A stretch of DNA of 64,000 nt, from positions 186,001 to 250,000 of the forward strand of contig NZ_JABWGO010000002.1 of assembly GCF_013363995.1 (NCBI RefSeq), given 5' to 3'. The notes under the pieces are model-generated. The model had not been told where the DNA came from and did not search any database. It saw only the letters and a list, made by a program, of their open reading frames with translations. Source of the stretch: Nonomuraea rhodomycinica (lineage in GTDB: Bacteria; Actinomycetota; Actinomycetes; Streptosporangiales; Streptosporangiaceae). Every line of letters begins with the position of its first letter. Position 1 is the stretch's first letter. Below are positions 37,879-47,158 of this stretch, piece after piece. The position numbers were made by a program, and so were the translations under genes.

Positions 37879-38393
37879 ATTGCGAGTGAAGCACGCATTT
37901 TTCGCGAAAGCAGCCGTCGCCGCAGTGTCATGACCATGACAGAAGGTGACAGGATTCGGAATCGGGCAGCATGTTTGAAACTGGTGTCAACGGGTCACCA
38001 TCTAATGATCCGTTGTGACTATTTCAAGGTCACTTGCCCCCTCACAAACGGTGACGCCACCGGGTTACGGGCATGCCGTCGGCTAATTTTTGGGGTAGTT
38101 GTCCGCGGGGCGGTGCCCGGGAGCGATAAAGTCGAAGCATCGCCATCGGGCTCACGGTCACCCACCGTGCTCCCGGGCTGTCGCGGTTGCCCTCCACACG
38201 GAGTCCTCCGGCCGCGCCCGTTGCCGACGACCCCTGGCACAGCCTCGGGGGGCCGGCTTTCGATCCGCCGGGTCGCTGCCCTGACCGGACAGCGGCCTTC
38301 GTGAGACCAGACGGGACTGTAACGACATTTGACGATATGAGCCGTGGGCATGGGGCAGTAGACGTCCCACGGCATGGGACGGGACGGTGACTG
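37879..38393. other. 515-bp intergenic region between the ATP-grasp ligase and the M20 hydrolase
   Basis: The longest gap in the window. Its first half (to about 38130) is markedly less GC-rich than the surrounding genes. It contains a 16-bp palindrome, several GGTGAC/GGTCAC hexamers (near 37945, 37990, 38026, 38045 and 38154) and no convincing coding frame; the open frame at 37930-38304 has a codon pattern unlike its neighbours. The plus-strand second half may hold the M20 promoter. A small RNA or peptide here cannot be excluded. Confidence 0.5.
37926..37941. promoter_or_regulatory. Palindrome upstream of the ATP-grasp ligase
   Basis: TGTCATGACCATGACA: perfect 7-bp arms around a 2-bp centre, 48 bp upstream of the ligase start, in an AT-richer region. 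A candidate operator. Confidence 0.5.
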
Positions 38394-39623
38394 ATGCGGG
38401 GACGTGAGCTGCGGGGAGAACTCGACGCGTTCCTGGGCGAGCACGAGCACGACCTGGTGGAGTTCCGGCGCGACCTCCACCGGCACCCCGAGCTGGCCTT
38501 CGCCGAGTACCGCACGACGCAGCGCATCGCCGACCGGCTCACCGCCGCCGGCCTCATCCCGTCCGTGCTCCCGCGCGGCACCGGCCTGATCTGCGACGTC
38601 GGCAGCGGCGACGGCCCCACCGTCGCGCTCCGCGCCGACATCGACGCCCTCGGCCTGCAGGACGAGAAGGACGTGTCCTACCGCTCGACCGTCCCGGGCT
38701 CCTGCCACGCGTGCGGTCACGACGTGCACACCACGATCCTGCTCGGCACCTCGCTCTTCCTCGCCCAGCAGGCCGCCGCGGGGCTGCTGCCCGGCCGCGT
38801 GCGGCTGATCTTCCAGCCCGCCGAGGAGCTTCCGGGCGGCGCGCTGGAGGTCATGGCCCACGGCGGCATCACCGGCGTCGACCGCATCTTCGGCCTGCAC
38901 TGCGACCCCCGCCTCGACGTCGGCCACGTGGGCCTCAAGCCCGGCCCCATCACCTCCGCCTGCGACAAGCTCGTCGTGCGCGTCTCCGGGCCCGGCGGCC
39001 ACACCGCCCGCCCCCACCTGACCGCCGACCTCGTCTTCGCGCTGGCCAAGGTGCTCACCGAGCTGCCCGCCGCCCTGTCGCGCCGCGTCGACCCGCGCAG
39101 CTCGCTCAGCCTCGTCTGGGGCAAGGTCGAGGCCGGGTCGGCCGCCAACGCCATCCCCGACGACGGCGTCGCCGAGGGCACCGTGCGCTGCCTCGACGAG
39201 AACGCCTGGCACGCCGCCCCCGACCTCATCAAGGCCCTGCTCGACTCCGTCGCCGGCGCGTACGGCATCGAGGCGCAGATGGAGTACGTCCGCGGCGTCC
39301 CGCCGGTCGTCAACGACGAGATGAGCGTCGAGATGCTCGCCGAGGCCGCCCAGCGGGCCCTCGGCCCCGGCTCCGTGGCCCCCACCCAGCAGTCGCTCGG
39401 CGGCGAGGACTTCGCCTGGTACCTGGAGTCGGTCCCCGGCGCGTTCGCCCGTCTCGGCACCCGCACCGTGGGCGGCGAGACCTACGACATCCACCAGGGC
39501 ACCTTCGACGTCGACGAGTCGGCGATCGGCATGGGCGTGCGGCTCATGGCCGCCACCGCGCTGACGGCCCTGTGGGAGTCCCGCCCGGTGACCGTCACCG
39601 ACCCCATCACCTCGCTGGCCTGA
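38394..39623 (+). CDS. M20-family amidohydrolase (IAA-amino-acid hydrolase/HipO-like)
   Basis: 409 residues. The M20D pattern is clear: EFRRDLHRHPELAFAEYRTT, LRADIDAL, SCHACGHDVHTTILLG (Cys/His metal ligands), FQPAEELPGGALEVMAHG (Glu-Glu) and the dimerisation insert VSGPGGHTARPHLTADLV. GGEDFAWYLE carries a late metal-binding-type segment. It would hydrolyse N-acyl amino acids or similar amides in the cytosol. The ATG follows GGGACGG weakly as a ribosome-binding site. It ends at a hairpin shared with the convergent S15 peptidase. Confidence 0.9.
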   Translation: MRGRELRGELDAFLGEHEHDLVEFRRDLHRHPELAFAEYRTTQRIADRLTAAGLIPSVLPRGTGLICDVGSGDGPTVALRADIDALGLQDEKDVSYRSTVPGSCHACGHDVHTTILLGTSLFLAQQAAAGLLPGRVRLIFQPAEELPGGALEVMAHGGITGVDRIFGLHCDPRLDVGHVGLKPGPITSACDKLVVRVSGPGGHTARPHLTADLVFALAKVLTELPAALSRRVDPRSSLSLVWGKVEAGSAANAIPDDGVAEGTVRCLDENAWHAAPDLIKALLDSVAGAYGIEAQMEYVRGVPPVVNDEMSVEMLAEAAQRALGPGSVAPTQQSLGGEDFAWYLESVPGAFARLGTRTVGGETYDIHQGTFDVDESAIGMGVRLMAATALTALWESRPVTVTDPITSLA

Positions 39624-39628
39624 CCCCG

Positions 39629-39653
39629 GGCCCCGGCGCCGCGCGCCGGGGCC
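39629..39653. terminator. Bidirectional terminator-like hairpin
   Basis: GGCCCCGGCGC and GCGCCGGGGCC (11 bp, perfect) around CGC, between convergent M20 and S15 genes. No T-tract. Confidence 0.65.
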
Positions 39654-39667
39654 GCCCGCCGGACGGC

Positions 39668-41587
39668 TCACAGGAGGGGCAGGATCGAGGCCGGCAGCGT
39701 GAAGGCCGAGCGCGACGGGGCGAGCGTGATCCTGGTCCCCTCGGGGTAGCGGAGCGTGAAGTCGCGGTCCGTGGACAGGATCACCAGCCCCAGCCGGTGC
39801 CCCTTCTTGAAGACGTGGTCGGTCGCCTGGAGATCCCACCGGAAGGCGTACTCCCGGCCGGGCTTCAGCGGCTCGGTCACGTCGGGGCGGTGCCGGTTGC
39901 GGGTGTCCAGCCAGCCCCGCGAGACGATCATGTACGGGGTGGTCGCGGTGCCGAGCGTCCGCAGGGTCGTGCAGCCCGTGTCGCCGGGCACCCCCTGCCC
40001 GTAGCAGAGCGTCTCGCCGGTCGGCACCAGCGTCCCGGTGGGCCGCACGTCCGTGCCGTAGTCCACCAGCAGCGCCGTCAGGTACGGCGACGGGCCGCCC
40101 GACAGCGACGCCGTGACCTCCACGGACGGCGTGCCGGAGACCCGCACGTCGGCCGGGAGCGGCGAGGTGAGGTAGGCCAGGCGGTTCGGGTCGGGAGCGG
40201 GCGCCGACTCGGCGAGCTGCTCGGCCGTGCGGGACTTCTGGTCCGTGAACGCCTCCCTGCCCCTCCCGGCGGCGGGCGCGAGCCCCAGCCGGCCCCCGGT
40301 GCCGAGGTGCAGCCGCACCGGCGTCGTGCCGGGCACGGGCCACGACCGGTAGCGCTGCCAACTGCCCGGCGCGGTCTCCACGTCGGCCTGCGGCTCGCGC
40401 ATGACCCCGTTGTCCAGGCCGTACAGCCAGTGGTCGAACCAGCCGTGGAGCTGGCGCAGCCATTCGGCGGTGCGCAGGCTGAAGGGGTTCATGTGCGTGC
40501 CCTGGTGCAGCCAGATCCGGCGCGGCACGTCCCGCCTGGCCAGGGCCCGCCACCACTGGGCGAACTGCCCCGTCTTGACGTTCCAGTCGTTGAGCCCGTG
40601 GACCAGGAAGACGCTGGCCCGCACCTTGTCCACGTCGCGCAGGTAGTTGCGGGCGTCCCAGAAGCGGCTGTAGTCGCCGCTGACCCGGTCCTGCTCGGCC
40701 GTGATGCGCTCGACGAGCGGTCCGCACACGCGCTGCCCGTCGGCCCTGGTCAGCACGTACTTCGCGAGCACGTCCGCGTCCTCGCCCTGGAAGCCGCCCG
40801 GCGCGACCACGCCGCCGCCCGAGCGGTAGTAGTCGTACCAGGAGGAGATCGCCGCGATCGGCACGATCGTCTCCAGGCCCTCGACGCCGGTGGAGGCCAC
40901 CGCGTTGGCCAGCGTGCCGTTGTACGAGACGCCGATCATGCCGACCTTGCCGGTGGCCCAGGAGGCGGCGACGGGCTCGCCGTCGGCGGTGAAGCCCCTG
41001 GCCCGGCCGTTCAGCCAGTCGATCGCGGCCTTGGGCCCGGCGGTCTCGTTGCGGTCGCCGGTGGTCGGGCAGCCGGTGGCGCGCCCGCTGCCGAGGTTCT
41101 CCACCAGCGCGATCGCGTAGCCGCGGGGCAGGAAGTAGTTGTCGTAGTAGCCGTCGAACGGCTCGGCGAGCAGCTTGTCCGCGCCGCGGGCGCGCAGCGT
41201 GGGCAGGGGGTTGCCGTCGGCGTCGACGTCCACGACGTGGTTGGCCACGTCGTTGCCGCCCGCGTAGTACGGGCTCGACTCCATGATGACGGGGACCTTG
41301 AGCCCCTGGTCGGTCTCCTTGGGGCGCAGGACGTCCACGGCGACGCGGTCCGGCGCGCCGTCGCCGTCGCTGTCGGTGCCCGCCACCTCGACGTACACGG
41401 TCTGCTTGATCGCCTCGGCCCGGGAGAAGACCGGCTGCGTGGCGCCGCCCGTCACCAGCGGCTGCGGGGCGTCCACCGCCGCCGGCGCGCCGGCGCCGGC
41501 GGCGGTGGCCGGCGGGCCCCACGCGAGCGCGAGCGGGAGCGCGAGCAGCACGGACAGAGGCACGGCGAGGACCTTGCGAGGGCGCAT
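39668..41587 (-). CDS. Secreted X-Pro dipeptidyl-peptidase-like hydrolase (S15/CocE family)
   Basis: 639 residues. Signal peptide MRPRKVLAVPLSVLLALPLALAWGPPATA, then an alpha/beta-hydrolase S15 domain with nucleophile Ser221 (GVSYNGT), Asp334 (GLNDWN) and His365 (HQGTHMN), and a C-terminal jelly-roll domain (about 480-639: PDPNRLAYLTSPL ... VHVFKKGHRLGLVILSTD in outline). The family cleaves X-Pro dipeptides or esters. Asp/Gly repeats (DSDGDGAPD, DVDADGNPLP) near residues 70 and 115 look like Ca-binding loops. The ATG has a GGAGAG site; the longer frame lacks a signal peptide. Confidence 0.92.
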   Translation of the reverse strand: MRPRKVLAVPLSVLLALPLALAWGPPATAAGAGAPAAVDAPQPLVTGGATQPVFSRAEAIKQTVYVEVAGTDSDGDGAPDRVAVDVLRPKETDQGLKVPVIMESSPYYAGGNDVANHVVDVDADGNPLPTLRARGADKLLAEPFDGYYDNYFLPRGYAIALVENLGSGRATGCPTTGDRNETAGPKAAIDWLNGRARGFTADGEPVAASWATGKVGMIGVSYNGTLANAVASTGVEGLETIVPIAAISSWYDYYRSGGGVVAPGGFQGEDADVLAKYVLTRADGQRVCGPLVERITAEQDRVSGDYSRFWDARNYLRDVDKVRASVFLVHGLNDWNVKTGQFAQWWRALARRDVPRRIWLHQGTHMNPFSLRTAEWLRQLHGWFDHWLYGLDNGVMREPQADVETAPGSWQRYRSWPVPGTTPVRLHLGTGGRLGLAPAAGRGREAFTDQKSRTAEQLAESAPAPDPNRLAYLTSPLPADVRVSGTPSVEVTASLSGGPSPYLTALLVDYGTDVRPTGTLVPTGETLCYGQGVPGDTGCTTLRTLGTATTPYMIVSRGWLDTRNRHRPDVTEPLKPGREYAFRWDLQATDHVFKKGHRLGLVILSTDRDFTLRYPEGTRITLAPSRSAFTLPASILPLL

Positions 41588-41793
41588 CAGCTCTCCAGAC
41601 GACCATTCCACCTTTGATCGAATCTCTGCCATGATCGGAGTGAGGGCAAGGGCCCCTCCCTGGTCAAAGTCCGGCAAAGATTGCCGAGACCTCCTTCGGC
41701 GTCCCTGTCTTCGCAGATCAGGTCACGGACGCGAGAGATGTCGATAACGGAGCGGTTGCGGACCCGGGTGCCGGTTTGGACCCTCCTGACCGA

Positions 41794-41817
41794 GCAACTA
41801 TCTTCCGTTTGAGTTGC
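41794..41817. promoter_or_regulatory. Dyad upstream of the nucleoside-uptake operon
   Basis: GCAACT and AGTTGC arms separated by 12 bp, 60 bp upstream of the BMP lipoprotein start, in the only moderately AT-rich part of a 289-bp gap. Candidate operator. Confidence 0.4.
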
Positions 41818-41876
41818 CGTACTTTTCTTCGCGCCTGCGATGAAGTCTGACGGCGGGTAATTGGAAGGGAGTCGAC

Positions 41877-42950
41877 TTGCTCGGCAAGCGATTCGGCAGG
41901 ATGGCGGTCGGCACGGTGGCCGGCGCCATGCTCATGGCGGCGGCGGCCTGCGGCGGCAACAGCGGCGGGGACAGCTCGGCCAGCGCCCAGCCCAGCGCGG
42001 GCGCCAGCAGCGACGCGCCCAAGGCGGGCGCGCTCAAGGTGGGTCTCGCGTTCGACGTCGGCGGGCGCGGCGACAAGTCCTTCAACGACGCCGCGTACGC
42101 GGGCCTGGAGAAGGCGAAGGCCGAACTCGGCGCGGACATCAAGGACCTGAGCCCGGCCTCCGACGGCTCCAACCGCGGTGAGCTGCTGCGCCAGCTCGCG
42201 GACGCCGGCTACAACCCGATCATCGGGGTCGGCTTCGCCTACGGCGAGGACATCAAGAAGACCGCCGAGGAGTACCCCGACATCCAGTTCGCGGTGGTCG
42301 ACTCCGCCTCCAACGCCCCGAACGTGACGGGTCTGCAGTTCGCCGAGGAGCAGGGCTCCTACCTGGCGGGCGTCGCCGCGGCGCTGAAGGCCAAGAGCGG
42401 CCACGTCGGCTTCGTCGGCGGCGTCGAGAACGACCTGATCAAGAAGTTCGAGGCGGGCTTCGTGGCCGGCGTGAAGTCGGTCAAGAAGGACGCCAAGATC
42501 GACGTCAAGTACCTCACGCCCGACGGCGACTTCAGCGGCTTCAAGGCCCCCGACAAGGGCAAGGTCGCGGCCGAGAAGATGTACCAGGACGGCGCCGACA
42601 TCGTCTACCACGCCGCCGGCGACTCCGGCCTCGGCGTGTTCCAGGCGGCCGCCGCGGCCAAGAAGCTGGCCATCGGCGTCGACTCCGACCAGCGCCAGAC
42701 CATCAAGGAGGCCGACCTCCAGCCGGTCATCATGACCTCGATGCTCAAGCGCGTGGACGTCGGCGTGTTCGAGTTCATCAAGGCGTTCCAGGGTGGCGCC
42801 AAGGGCGGCAGCAACACCGTCTACGACCTCAAGGTCGACGGCGTGGGCCTGGCCACCACCGGTGGCGAGATCGACGACATCAAGGACAAGCTCGACGCCG
42901 CCAAGAAGGACATCGTCGACGGCAAGATCACCGTTCCGGCCAAGCCGTAA
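41877..42950 (+). CDS. BMP-family nucleoside-binding lipoprotein
   Basis: 357 residues. A lipoprotein signal with lipobox AAAC (Cys25), a Ser/Gly spacer, then the basic membrane protein (PnrA/Med) fold: KVGLAFDVGGRGDKSFNDAAYAGL, GVGFAYGEDIKKTAEEYPDIQFAVVDS, EEQGSYLAGVAAAL, VGFVGGVENDLIKKFEAGFVAG and VYHAAGDSGLGVFQAAA. It captures nucleosides outside the membrane for the ABC transporter encoded next. The start is TTG at 41877, backed by GGAAGGGAG; an ATG eight codons later is the alternative. A hairpin separates it from the ATPase gene. Confidence 0.93.
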   Translation: MLGKRFGRMAVGTVAGAMLMAAAACGGNSGGDSSASAQPSAGASSDAPKAGALKVGLAFDVGGRGDKSFNDAAYAGLEKAKAELGADIKDLSPASDGSNRGELLRQLADAGYNPIIGVGFAYGEDIKKTAEEYPDIQFAVVDSASNAPNVTGLQFAEEQGSYLAGVAAALKAKSGHVGFVGGVENDLIKKFEAGFVAGVKSVKKDAKIDVKYLTPDGDFSGFKAPDKGKVAAEKMYQDGADIVYHAAGDSGLGVFQAAAAAKKLAIGVDSDQRQTIKEADLQPVIMTSMLKRVDVGVFEFIKAFQGGAKGGSNTVYDLKVDGVGLATTGGEIDDIKDKLDAAKKDIVDGKITVPAKP

Positions 42951-42967
42951 CGGGTGACAGGGACAAC

Positions 42968-43005
42968 GACCGAGGGCCCGGAGTCCGTACCCCGGGCCTT
43001 CGGTC
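42968..43005 (+). terminator. Intercistronic stem-loop between BMP lipoprotein and ATPase
   Basis: GACCGAGGGCCCGG and CCGGGCCTTCGGTC arms (14 bp, one G-T pair) around a 10-nt loop. Partial termination or mRNA stabilisation here would give more binding protein than transporter, as is usual for such operons. Confidence 0.65.
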
Positions 43006-43089
43006 TATTGCGCCCGCTCCACCCCGCCCGGAGGCGCGGGAGCGGACCAGCGATCCGGAGCGGAGCGAATGAGGAACGGTGAGCGACCA

Positions 43090-44715
43090 ATGAACGCCGA
43101 CGCCCCCGCCACGGCGCGACCCGCCGTCGAGCTGGAGGGCATCACCAAGCGATTTCCCGGCGTCGTCGCCAACCACGACATCCGCATCACCGTCGATCCC
43201 GGCACGGTGCATGCGATCGTGGGGGAGAACGGCGCGGGCAAGTCGACCCTGATGAAGATCCTCTACGGCATGCAGAAGCCGGACGAGGGCACCATCAAGA
43301 TCAACGGCACGGAGGTGTCGTTCCGCACCCCCAGCGACGCGATCGCGGCGGGCATCGGCATGGTGCACCAGCACTTCATGCTGGCCGACAACTTCACCGT
43401 GCTGGAGAACGTCGTCCTCGGCGCCGAGCCGAAGAAGGCCGGCGCCCTCGACACCGCCCGGGCGCGCGCCCGCATCGAGGAGCTGTCGTCCAACCACGGC
43501 CTGCACGTGGACCCCGACCGGCTGGTCGAGGACCTCGGCGTCGGCGACCGGCAGCGCGTGGAGATCCTCAAGGTCCTCTACCGGGGCGCCCGCATCCTCA
43601 TCCTCGACGAGCCCACCGCGGTCCTCGTGCCGCAGGAGGTGGACGAGCTCTTCGAGAACCTGCGCGAGCTCAAGGCGGGCGGCCTGACCGTCATCTTCAT
43701 CTCGCACAAGCTGGACGAGGTGCTCAGCATCGCCGACGCGATCACCGTGATCCGGCGCGGCACCACGGTCGCCAGCGTCGACCCGCGCGAGGTCACCGCC
43801 CGGCAACTGGCCGAACTGATGGTCGGCAGCGAGCTGCCCACGCCCGAGACCCGCGAGTCCACGGTGACCGACACGGTGGCCCTGAGCGTGTCGGGTCTGA
43901 CCATGGAGGCCGACGGCTTCCGGCCGCTGCCCAAGGGCACCCCGGTCGCCGAGTACACGGCGGGCCTGCGGGCCGAGGGACGGCGGCTGCTGCTCGACGA
44001 CGTGTCGTTCGACATCCACCGGGGCGAGATCCTCGGCATCGCCGGCGTCGAGGGCAACGGCCAGTCCGAGCTCATCGAGGCGATCATGGGCATGCGGCCC
44101 GCGCACGGCACCGTGGAACTCGCCGGTGCCGACATCAGCTCCTGGAGCACGCTGAAGCGGCGCGAGGCCGGCATCGGCTACATCCCCGAGGACCGCCACC
44201 GGCAGGGGCTCCTGCTGGAGGCGTCGCTGTGGGAGAACCGCGTCCTCGGCCACCAGACCCGCAAGCCGTCCCGCCGCGGCGTCTGGATCGACCGGCGCGC
44301 CGCCAAGGCCGACACCCGGCGCATCATCGACGAGTACGACGTCCGCACCCCGGGCGTCGACACCCTCGCCCTGGCCCTGTCGGGCGGCAACCAGCAGAAG
44401 CTCATCGTCGGCCGGGAGATGAGCGGCGAGCCGGTGTTCCTCATCGCCGCCCACCCCACGCGAGGCGTCGACGTGGGCGCCCAGGCCGCCATCTGGGACC
44501 ACCTGCGCGCCGCCCGCGCCGCCGGGCTGGCGGTGCTGCTCATCTCGGCCGACCTGGACGAGCTGATCGGCCTGTCCGACACCCTGCACGTGATCTACCG
44601 GGGACGGCTCGTCGCCCGGCTCGACCCGTCCGACGTGACCCCCGAACGGCTGGGCGGCTACATGACCGGCGCGATCAGCGGCTCCACCGCCGAGCCTGCC
44701 GAAGAGGAGGCGTGA
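43090..44715 (+). CDS. ABC transporter ATP-binding protein, nucleoside (BMP-linked) type
   Basis: About 541 residues with two nucleotide-binding domains. First: Walker A GENGAGKST, a Q-loop in HQHFMLADNFTV, signature LGVGDRQRVEILK and Walker B RILILDEPTAVL. Second: degenerate Walker A GVEGNGQSE, signature LSGGNQQKLIVGREM and VFLIAAHPTRGVD. This is the RbsA/YufO pattern. It energises nucleoside uptake with the two permeases that follow. The start is either ATG 43090 or ATG 43069 (7 residues longer), each with a weak purine-rich leader. Its stop overlaps the next ATG. Confidence 0.94.
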   Translation: MNADAPATARPAVELEGITKRFPGVVANHDIRITVDPGTVHAIVGENGAGKSTLMKILYGMQKPDEGTIKINGTEVSFRTPSDAIAAGIGMVHQHFMLADNFTVLENVVLGAEPKKAGALDTARARARIEELSSNHGLHVDPDRLVEDLGVGDRQRVEILKVLYRGARILILDEPTAVLVPQEVDELFENLRELKAGGLTVIFISHKLDEVLSIADAITVIRRGTTVASVDPREVTARQLAELMVGSELPTPETRESTVTDTVALSVSGLTMEADGFRPLPKGTPVAEYTAGLRAEGRRLLLDDVSFDIHRGEILGIAGVEGNGQSELIEAIMGMRPAHGTVELAGADISSWSTLKRREAGIGYIPEDRHRQGLLLEASLWENRVLGHQTRKPSRRGVWIDRRAAKADTRRIIDEYDVRTPGVDTLALALSGGNQQKLIVGREMSGEPVFLIAAHPTRGVDVGAQAAIWDHLRAARAAGLAVLLISADLDELIGLSDTLHVIYRGRLVARLDPSDVTPERLGGYMTGAISGSTAEPAEEEA

Positions 44716-45854
44716 TGCCCGCGGGTCTCTACCGGGCGCTGCTCACCGTGGCGGGCGCCGCCGTCGCGATCGTGCTGGCGGTGGCCATCTCCAGCGTCGC
44801 CATCAGCGTGGCGGGCGCCAGCCCGGAGGCGGCGTTCGCGGCGCTGTTCAACTTCGGCGAGAGCGAGCGCGCGGTGGTGAACGGCATCACCAGCATGATC
44901 AACCGCTCGGTCCCGCTGTTCATCGCCGGCCTGGCCGTGGCCGTCGGCTTCCGGATGAACCTCTTCAACATCGGCGTCGAGGGGCAGTACCGGATCGCGG
45001 CCCTCTGCGCCGCGTTCGTCGGCGCCCAGTTCTCGCTGCCCGCCCCGATCCAGATCCTGCTGATCATCGTGGTCGCGGCGGCCGTCGGCGGCCTGTACGC
45101 GCTGATCCCGGCCGTGATGAAGGTCACCCGGGGCGTGAACGAGGTCATCTCGACCATCATGCTCAACTACATCGCCATCCAGCTGGCGGCGTTCCTCGTG
45201 CGCGGCCCGTTCACCGGCGAGCGCGCCAAGGGACAGCTCACCACGAGCACGCCCACGCTGCCCGAGTCGGCCTGGTTCCCCAACCTCAACGGCCTGTTCG
45301 AGATGTTCGGGCTGCCCGCGCCGCGCGGTGGCGGCCTGTGGGGCTTCCTCGCCGTCGCGGTCCTGCTCGGCGTGGCCGTCTGGGTGCTGCTGGAGCGGAC
45401 CAAGTTCGGCTTCGAGGTCAAGGCGAGCGGCCTCAACCCGATGGCCGCGCTGGCCGCGGGCGTCAAGCCGAAGAAGATGGTGATCGCCGCGATGGTGCTG
45501 TCGGGTGCGATCGCGGGGCTGATCGGGCTGCCGGAGATCCTCGGTGACAAGCACAACTTCGGCTCGAACTTCACGCCCGGTCTGGGCTTCCTGGGCATCG
45601 CCGTCGCCCTGCTCGGCCGCAACCGGCCGGCGGGCATCGCGGTGGCCGCGCTGCTGTTCGGCTTCCTCGACCGGGCGCAGGGGCCGCTGCAGTTCGCCAA
45701 CGTGCCGCCCTCGGTCATCGCGATCATGCAGGGCGCGATCGTGCTCCTCGTGGTCGTCGCCAACGAGATCACCAGCAGGATGGCGCTGCGGCGCGAGGAA
45801 CGCCGGGCCGCACGGCAGCTCGGCAGGCACACTCCGGTTGAGGTGGCAGCATGA
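44715..45854 (+). CDS. ABC transporter permease, nucleoside type (YufP-like)
   Basis: 379 residues with eight to nine membrane segments. The family core GFRMNLFNIGVEGQYRIAALCAAFVGA and EVISTIMLNYIA, then KASGLNPMAALAAGVKPKKM, identifies the BPD_transp_2 permease of BMP-linked systems. It forms half of the membrane channel. Translation is coupled to the ATPase (TGATG) and to the next permease (ATGA). The C-terminus is a short charged cytoplasmic tail. Confidence 0.94.
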   Translation: MPAGLYRALLTVAGAAVAIVLAVAISSVAISVAGASPEAAFAALFNFGESERAVVNGITSMINRSVPLFIAGLAVAVGFRMNLFNIGVEGQYRIAALCAAFVGAQFSLPAPIQILLIIVVAAAVGGLYALIPAVMKVTRGVNEVISTIMLNYIAIQLAAFLVRGPFTGERAKGQLTTSTPTLPESAWFPNLNGLFEMFGLPAPRGGGLWGFLAVAVLLGVAVWVLLERTKFGFEVKASGLNPMAALAAGVKPKKMVIAAMVLSGAIAGLIGLPEILGDKHNFGSNFTPGLGFLGIAVALLGRNRPAGIAVAALLFGFLDRAQGPLQFANVPPSVIAIMQGAIVLLVVVANEITSRMALRREERRAARQLGRHTPVEVAA

Positions 45855-47158
45855 CGACCGTCGCGGGCTCGACCCGGATCCGCAAGTACCACCTGGTGCT
45901 CATCGGCGTCGCCGTGCTCCTCCTGCTCATGTCGCTCGTCCGGATCATCTCCGGGCAGAACGACATCACCTCCTCGGGGACGTTCTCCGCCGCGCTGATG
46001 CTGGCGGTGCCGATCGGCCTGGCCGGTCTCGGCGGCCTGTGGGCCGAGCGGGCCGGCGTGGTCAACATCGGCCTCGAAGGCATGATGGTGCTCGGCACCT
46101 GGTTCGCCGGCTGGGCCGGCTTCCAGTGGGGGCCGTGGGCGGCGGTCGTCGCCGGCCTGCTCGCGGGCGCGCTCGGCGGGCTCATCCACGCGGTCGCGAC
46201 CGTGACCTTCGGCGTCGACCACATCATCAGCGGCGTCGCCATCAACCTGCTCGGCCCCGGCATCACCCGCTTCCTGTCGGAGGTCCTCTACAAGGAGGGC
46301 ACCCCGGCCGCCGCGGCGGGCGCCGGCATCACCACCTCGCCGCCGCTGAAGTGGGAGGCGCCCACTCCCAGCCTGCCGCTGCTGTCGTCCGGCCCCGACT
46401 GGCTGGGCAGCCTGGAGCGCACCCACTGGTTCCTCGTGTCGGACGTGGCGGGGATCCTGCGCGGGCTGACGCACAATGTGAACGTGCTGGTCATCCTGGC
46501 CGTCCTGCTGATGCCGCTGACGTTCTTCGTGCTCTGGCGCACGGCGTTCGGCCTGCGGCTGCGCTCGGCGGGCGAGAACCCGTGGGCCGCCGAGTCGCTG
46601 GGCGTCAACGTCTACCGCATCAAGTACGCCGCGGTCGTCATCTCCGGCGCCTTCGCCGGGCTCGGCGGCGTGTTCCTGGTCTTCATCACCACCAAGTACG
46701 TCGAGGGCCAGACCCAGGGCCGCGGCTTCATCGGCCTGGCCGCCATGATCTTCGGCAACTGGCGGCCTGGCGGCCTCGCGTCCGGCGCCGCGCTGTTCGG
46801 CTTCGCCGACGGCCTCCAGCTGCGCAGCAGCGGGGGCGGTGGGGCGGTCACGTCGATCCTGCTGTTCGGCGCCATCCTGCTGCTGATCTACGTCGGCGTG
46901 CGGATCAAGGCCATGCTCGCGCCGGTCCAGGCCGAGGTGGCCGTCACCCGGACACCCAAGGACTACACGCTGCTGGCCGGCGCCGTACTGGGCGCGATCG
47001 CGCTCCTGTGGCTCTGGTTGACGGTCGACAAGCTGTCGGACGAGCTCGTCCGCGTCACACCATACGTGCTCACGCTGCTCGTGCTCCTGGTCGCCTCGCA
47101 GCGGCTGCGGATGCCCAAGGCCGACGGTGTGCGCTACCGCCGAGGGGAGCAACACTGA
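45851..47158 (+). CDS. ABC transporter permease, nucleoside type (YufQ-like)
   Basis: 435 residues. The first part carries the second-permease signature (GGLWAERAGVVNIGLEGMMVLGTWFAGW; FGVDHIISGVAINLLGPGI; RSAGENPWAAESLGVNVYRIKY). Compared with short homologues it has about 60 extra C-terminal residues with two more membrane helices (LLAGAVLGAIALLWLWLTV; VTPYVLTLLVLLVASQRL). It pairs with the preceding permease. Its stop overlaps the cytidine deaminase start by one base. Confidence 0.93.
   Translation: MTTVAGSTRIRKYHLVLIGVAVLLLLMSLVRIISGQNDITSSGTFSAALMLAVPIGLAGLGGLWAERAGVVNIGLEGMMVLGTWFAGWAGFQWGPWAAVVAGLLAGALGGLIHAVATVTFGVDHIISGVAINLLGPGITRFLSEVLYKEGTPAAAAGAGITTSPPLKWEAPTPSLPLLSSGPDWLGSLERTHWFLVSDVAGILRGLTHNVNVLVILAVLLMPLTFFVLWRTAFGLRLRSAGENPWAAESLGVNVYRIKYAAVVISGAFAGLGGVFLVFITTKYVEGQTQGRGFIGLAAMIFGNWRPGGLASGAALFGFADGLQLRSSGGGGAVTSILLFGAILLLIYVGVRIKAMLAPVQAEVAVTRTPKDYTLLAGAVLGAIALLWLWLTVDKLSDELVRVTPYVLTLLVLLVASQRLRMPKADGVRYRRGEQH

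Noticed and set aside
37866-37880. TATGAT considered as a -10 box for the ligase
   Set aside because: It contains the ligase start codon itself (TATG ATC), so it cannot be its promoter.
37930-38304. 124-codon plus-strand open frame upstream of the M20 gene, considered as a peptide precursor for the PGM1-like ligase
   Set aside because: Third-position base use is unlike the neighbours, there is no ribosome-binding site and the composition changes halfway; it runs opposite to the ligase gene.
38019-41606. 1195-codon minus-strand frame crossing the M20 and S15 genes
   Set aside because: Arg/Gly/Ala-rich sequence without motifs; the S15 peptidase in another frame of the same strand has a signal peptide and catalytic triad.
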